Notes under the pieces: model-generated | What the model saw: only the letters and a program-made list of their open reading frames with translations | Told to the model about the DNA's origin: nothing | Databases searched by the model: none | Translations under genes and position numbers: made by a program | Source of the DNA: JAPPHA01 sp964291635 | Lineage (GTDB): Bacteria > Pseudomonadota > Alphaproteobacteria > Rhodobacterales > Rhodobacteraceae | Direction of reading: 5' to 3' | DNA: 64,000 bases | Assembly: GCA_964291635.2 (NCBI GenBank) | Contig: OZ219890.1 | Coordinates: 868,001 to 932,000, forward strand | Part shown: positions 63,563-64,000 of the stretch, in pieces | Position numbering within the stretch: position 1 is the stretch's first letter | How the letters are laid out: every line of letters starts with the position of its first letter

Positions 63563-64000
63563 ATGGACCTGGACGTCGAACGCCTCCTCGGCGCCCTGGA
63601 GCGCACAGTGTCGTCCCTGGAGCGCGACGGACAGCCCGCGCGCGCGGTCACCGTCGCCCGCAGCTACGCGACGACGGTGGAGGACCTCTGGGACGCCGTG
63701 ACGAGCGCGGAACGAATCCGACGCTGGTTCCTGCCGGTCAGCGGCCGCTTCGAACCCGGCTGCCGCTACAAGCTGGAGGGAAACGCAGGCGGCACGATCA
63801 TGCACTGCGAACCTCCCTCGTATCTCGGGCTGACGTGGGAGATCGGCGGTGACGTGAGCTGGGCGGAGGCGCGTCTGTGCAGCGAAGGTACCGGCCGCTC
63901 GCGCCTTGCGATTACGCATACCGCGCTGGTGTCCGACCACTGGCACACGTTCGGTCCCGGCGCCGTCGGCGTCGGCTGGGAGATGGGCCTGCTGGGGATG
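63563..64000 (+). CDS. START-like (SRPBCC/AHSA1) domain protein, cut by window end
   Basis: The first 146 residues of a protein with the AHSA1/SRPBCC fold: VARSYATTVEDLWDAVTSAERIRRWFLPVSGRFEPGCRY, then PPSYLGLTWEIGGDVSWAEARL and LAITHTALVSDHW. The fold forms a hydrophobic ligand pocket. Start 63563 has GGAGA upstream. These genes often follow an ArsR regulator; none is visible here. The 3' end lies outside the window. Confidence 0.85.
   Translation, partial: MDLDVERLLGALERTVSSLERDGQPARAVTVARSYATTVEDLWDAVTSAERIRRWFLPVSGRFEPGCRYKLEGNAGGTIMHCEPPSYLGLTWEIGGDVSWAEARLCSEGTGRSRLAITHTALVSDHWHTFGPGAVGVGWEMGLLGM

Overview
This GC-rich window most resembles a chromosome segment of an alphaproteobacterium. 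The pointers are a PmtA-type phospholipid N-methyltransferase, a TRAP transporter, several binding-protein transporters each beside its own regulator, a dimethylglycine/sarcosine dehydrogenase and a GcrA-like DNA-binding protein. It is full of mobile elements and broken genes, which suggests a lineage (possibly host-associated or marine) with many insertions and ongoing gene decay. No rRNA, tRNA or CRISPR array was recognised.

Layout. 1-698: truncated copy (A) of a two-component/envelope module, cut by an IS4-type end and then by a complete IS66-type element (796-3733, exact 8-bp target duplication) that carries a DruA-like passenger gene. 4042-10206: polyamine-type ABC transporter operon with a nitrilase-family hydrolase and a LysR regulator. 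10329-11706: a tnpB gene inside 25-bp inverted repeats with 8-bp target repeats. 12393-16377: the full module copy (B): phospholipid methyltransferase, 54-aa His/Gly-rich peptide, 77-aa membrane protein, histidine kinase, response regulator and four-EF-hand protein. 16738-20450: LysR, oligopeptide-type binding protein and a dimethylargininase-like enzyme. 20477-21883: decayed module copy C. 23283-25628: a single protein joining GAF, PAS, kinase, receiver and DNA-binding domains. 25720-29774: amino-acid ABC transporter genes beside a creatininase remnant. 30086-35675: recombinase, STAS, DUF4189 and IS200/IS605 remnants plus one small secreted protein. 35890-38855: TRAP transporter. 39508-40800: ferric-reductase-like flavoprotein. 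41782-42846: module copy D. 43039-45742: lipase and inositol-monophosphatase fossils. 45709-52387: dimethylglycine dehydrogenase-like enzyme, RpiR regulator and a four-gene ABC transporter. 52546-56592: dense graveyard of racemase, hydrolase, Tn3, resolvase, IS4 and TRAP fragments. 56593-61972: an intact recombinase-in-trio (RIT) element inside an rpn nuclease gene, plus a second RIT remnant. 62406-64000: TauD-type dioxygenase and a START-like protein.

Two themes recur. One is import and breakdown of methylated, guanidino or polyamine nitrogen compounds: nitrilase, dimethylargininase-like enzyme, creatininase and dimethylglycine dehydrogenase each sit beside a solute transporter. The other is a repeated module whose kinase has an acidic periplasmic sensor, whose likely targets include a four-EF-hand protein and a phospholipid methyltransferase operon, and whose promoters share the palindrome TTACAA-GT-TTGTAA (five sites). 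The module appears four times in mosaic form.

Many genes differ from intact family members by single-base frameshifts or single stop codons. From one sequence, real decay cannot be fully separated from consensus error.
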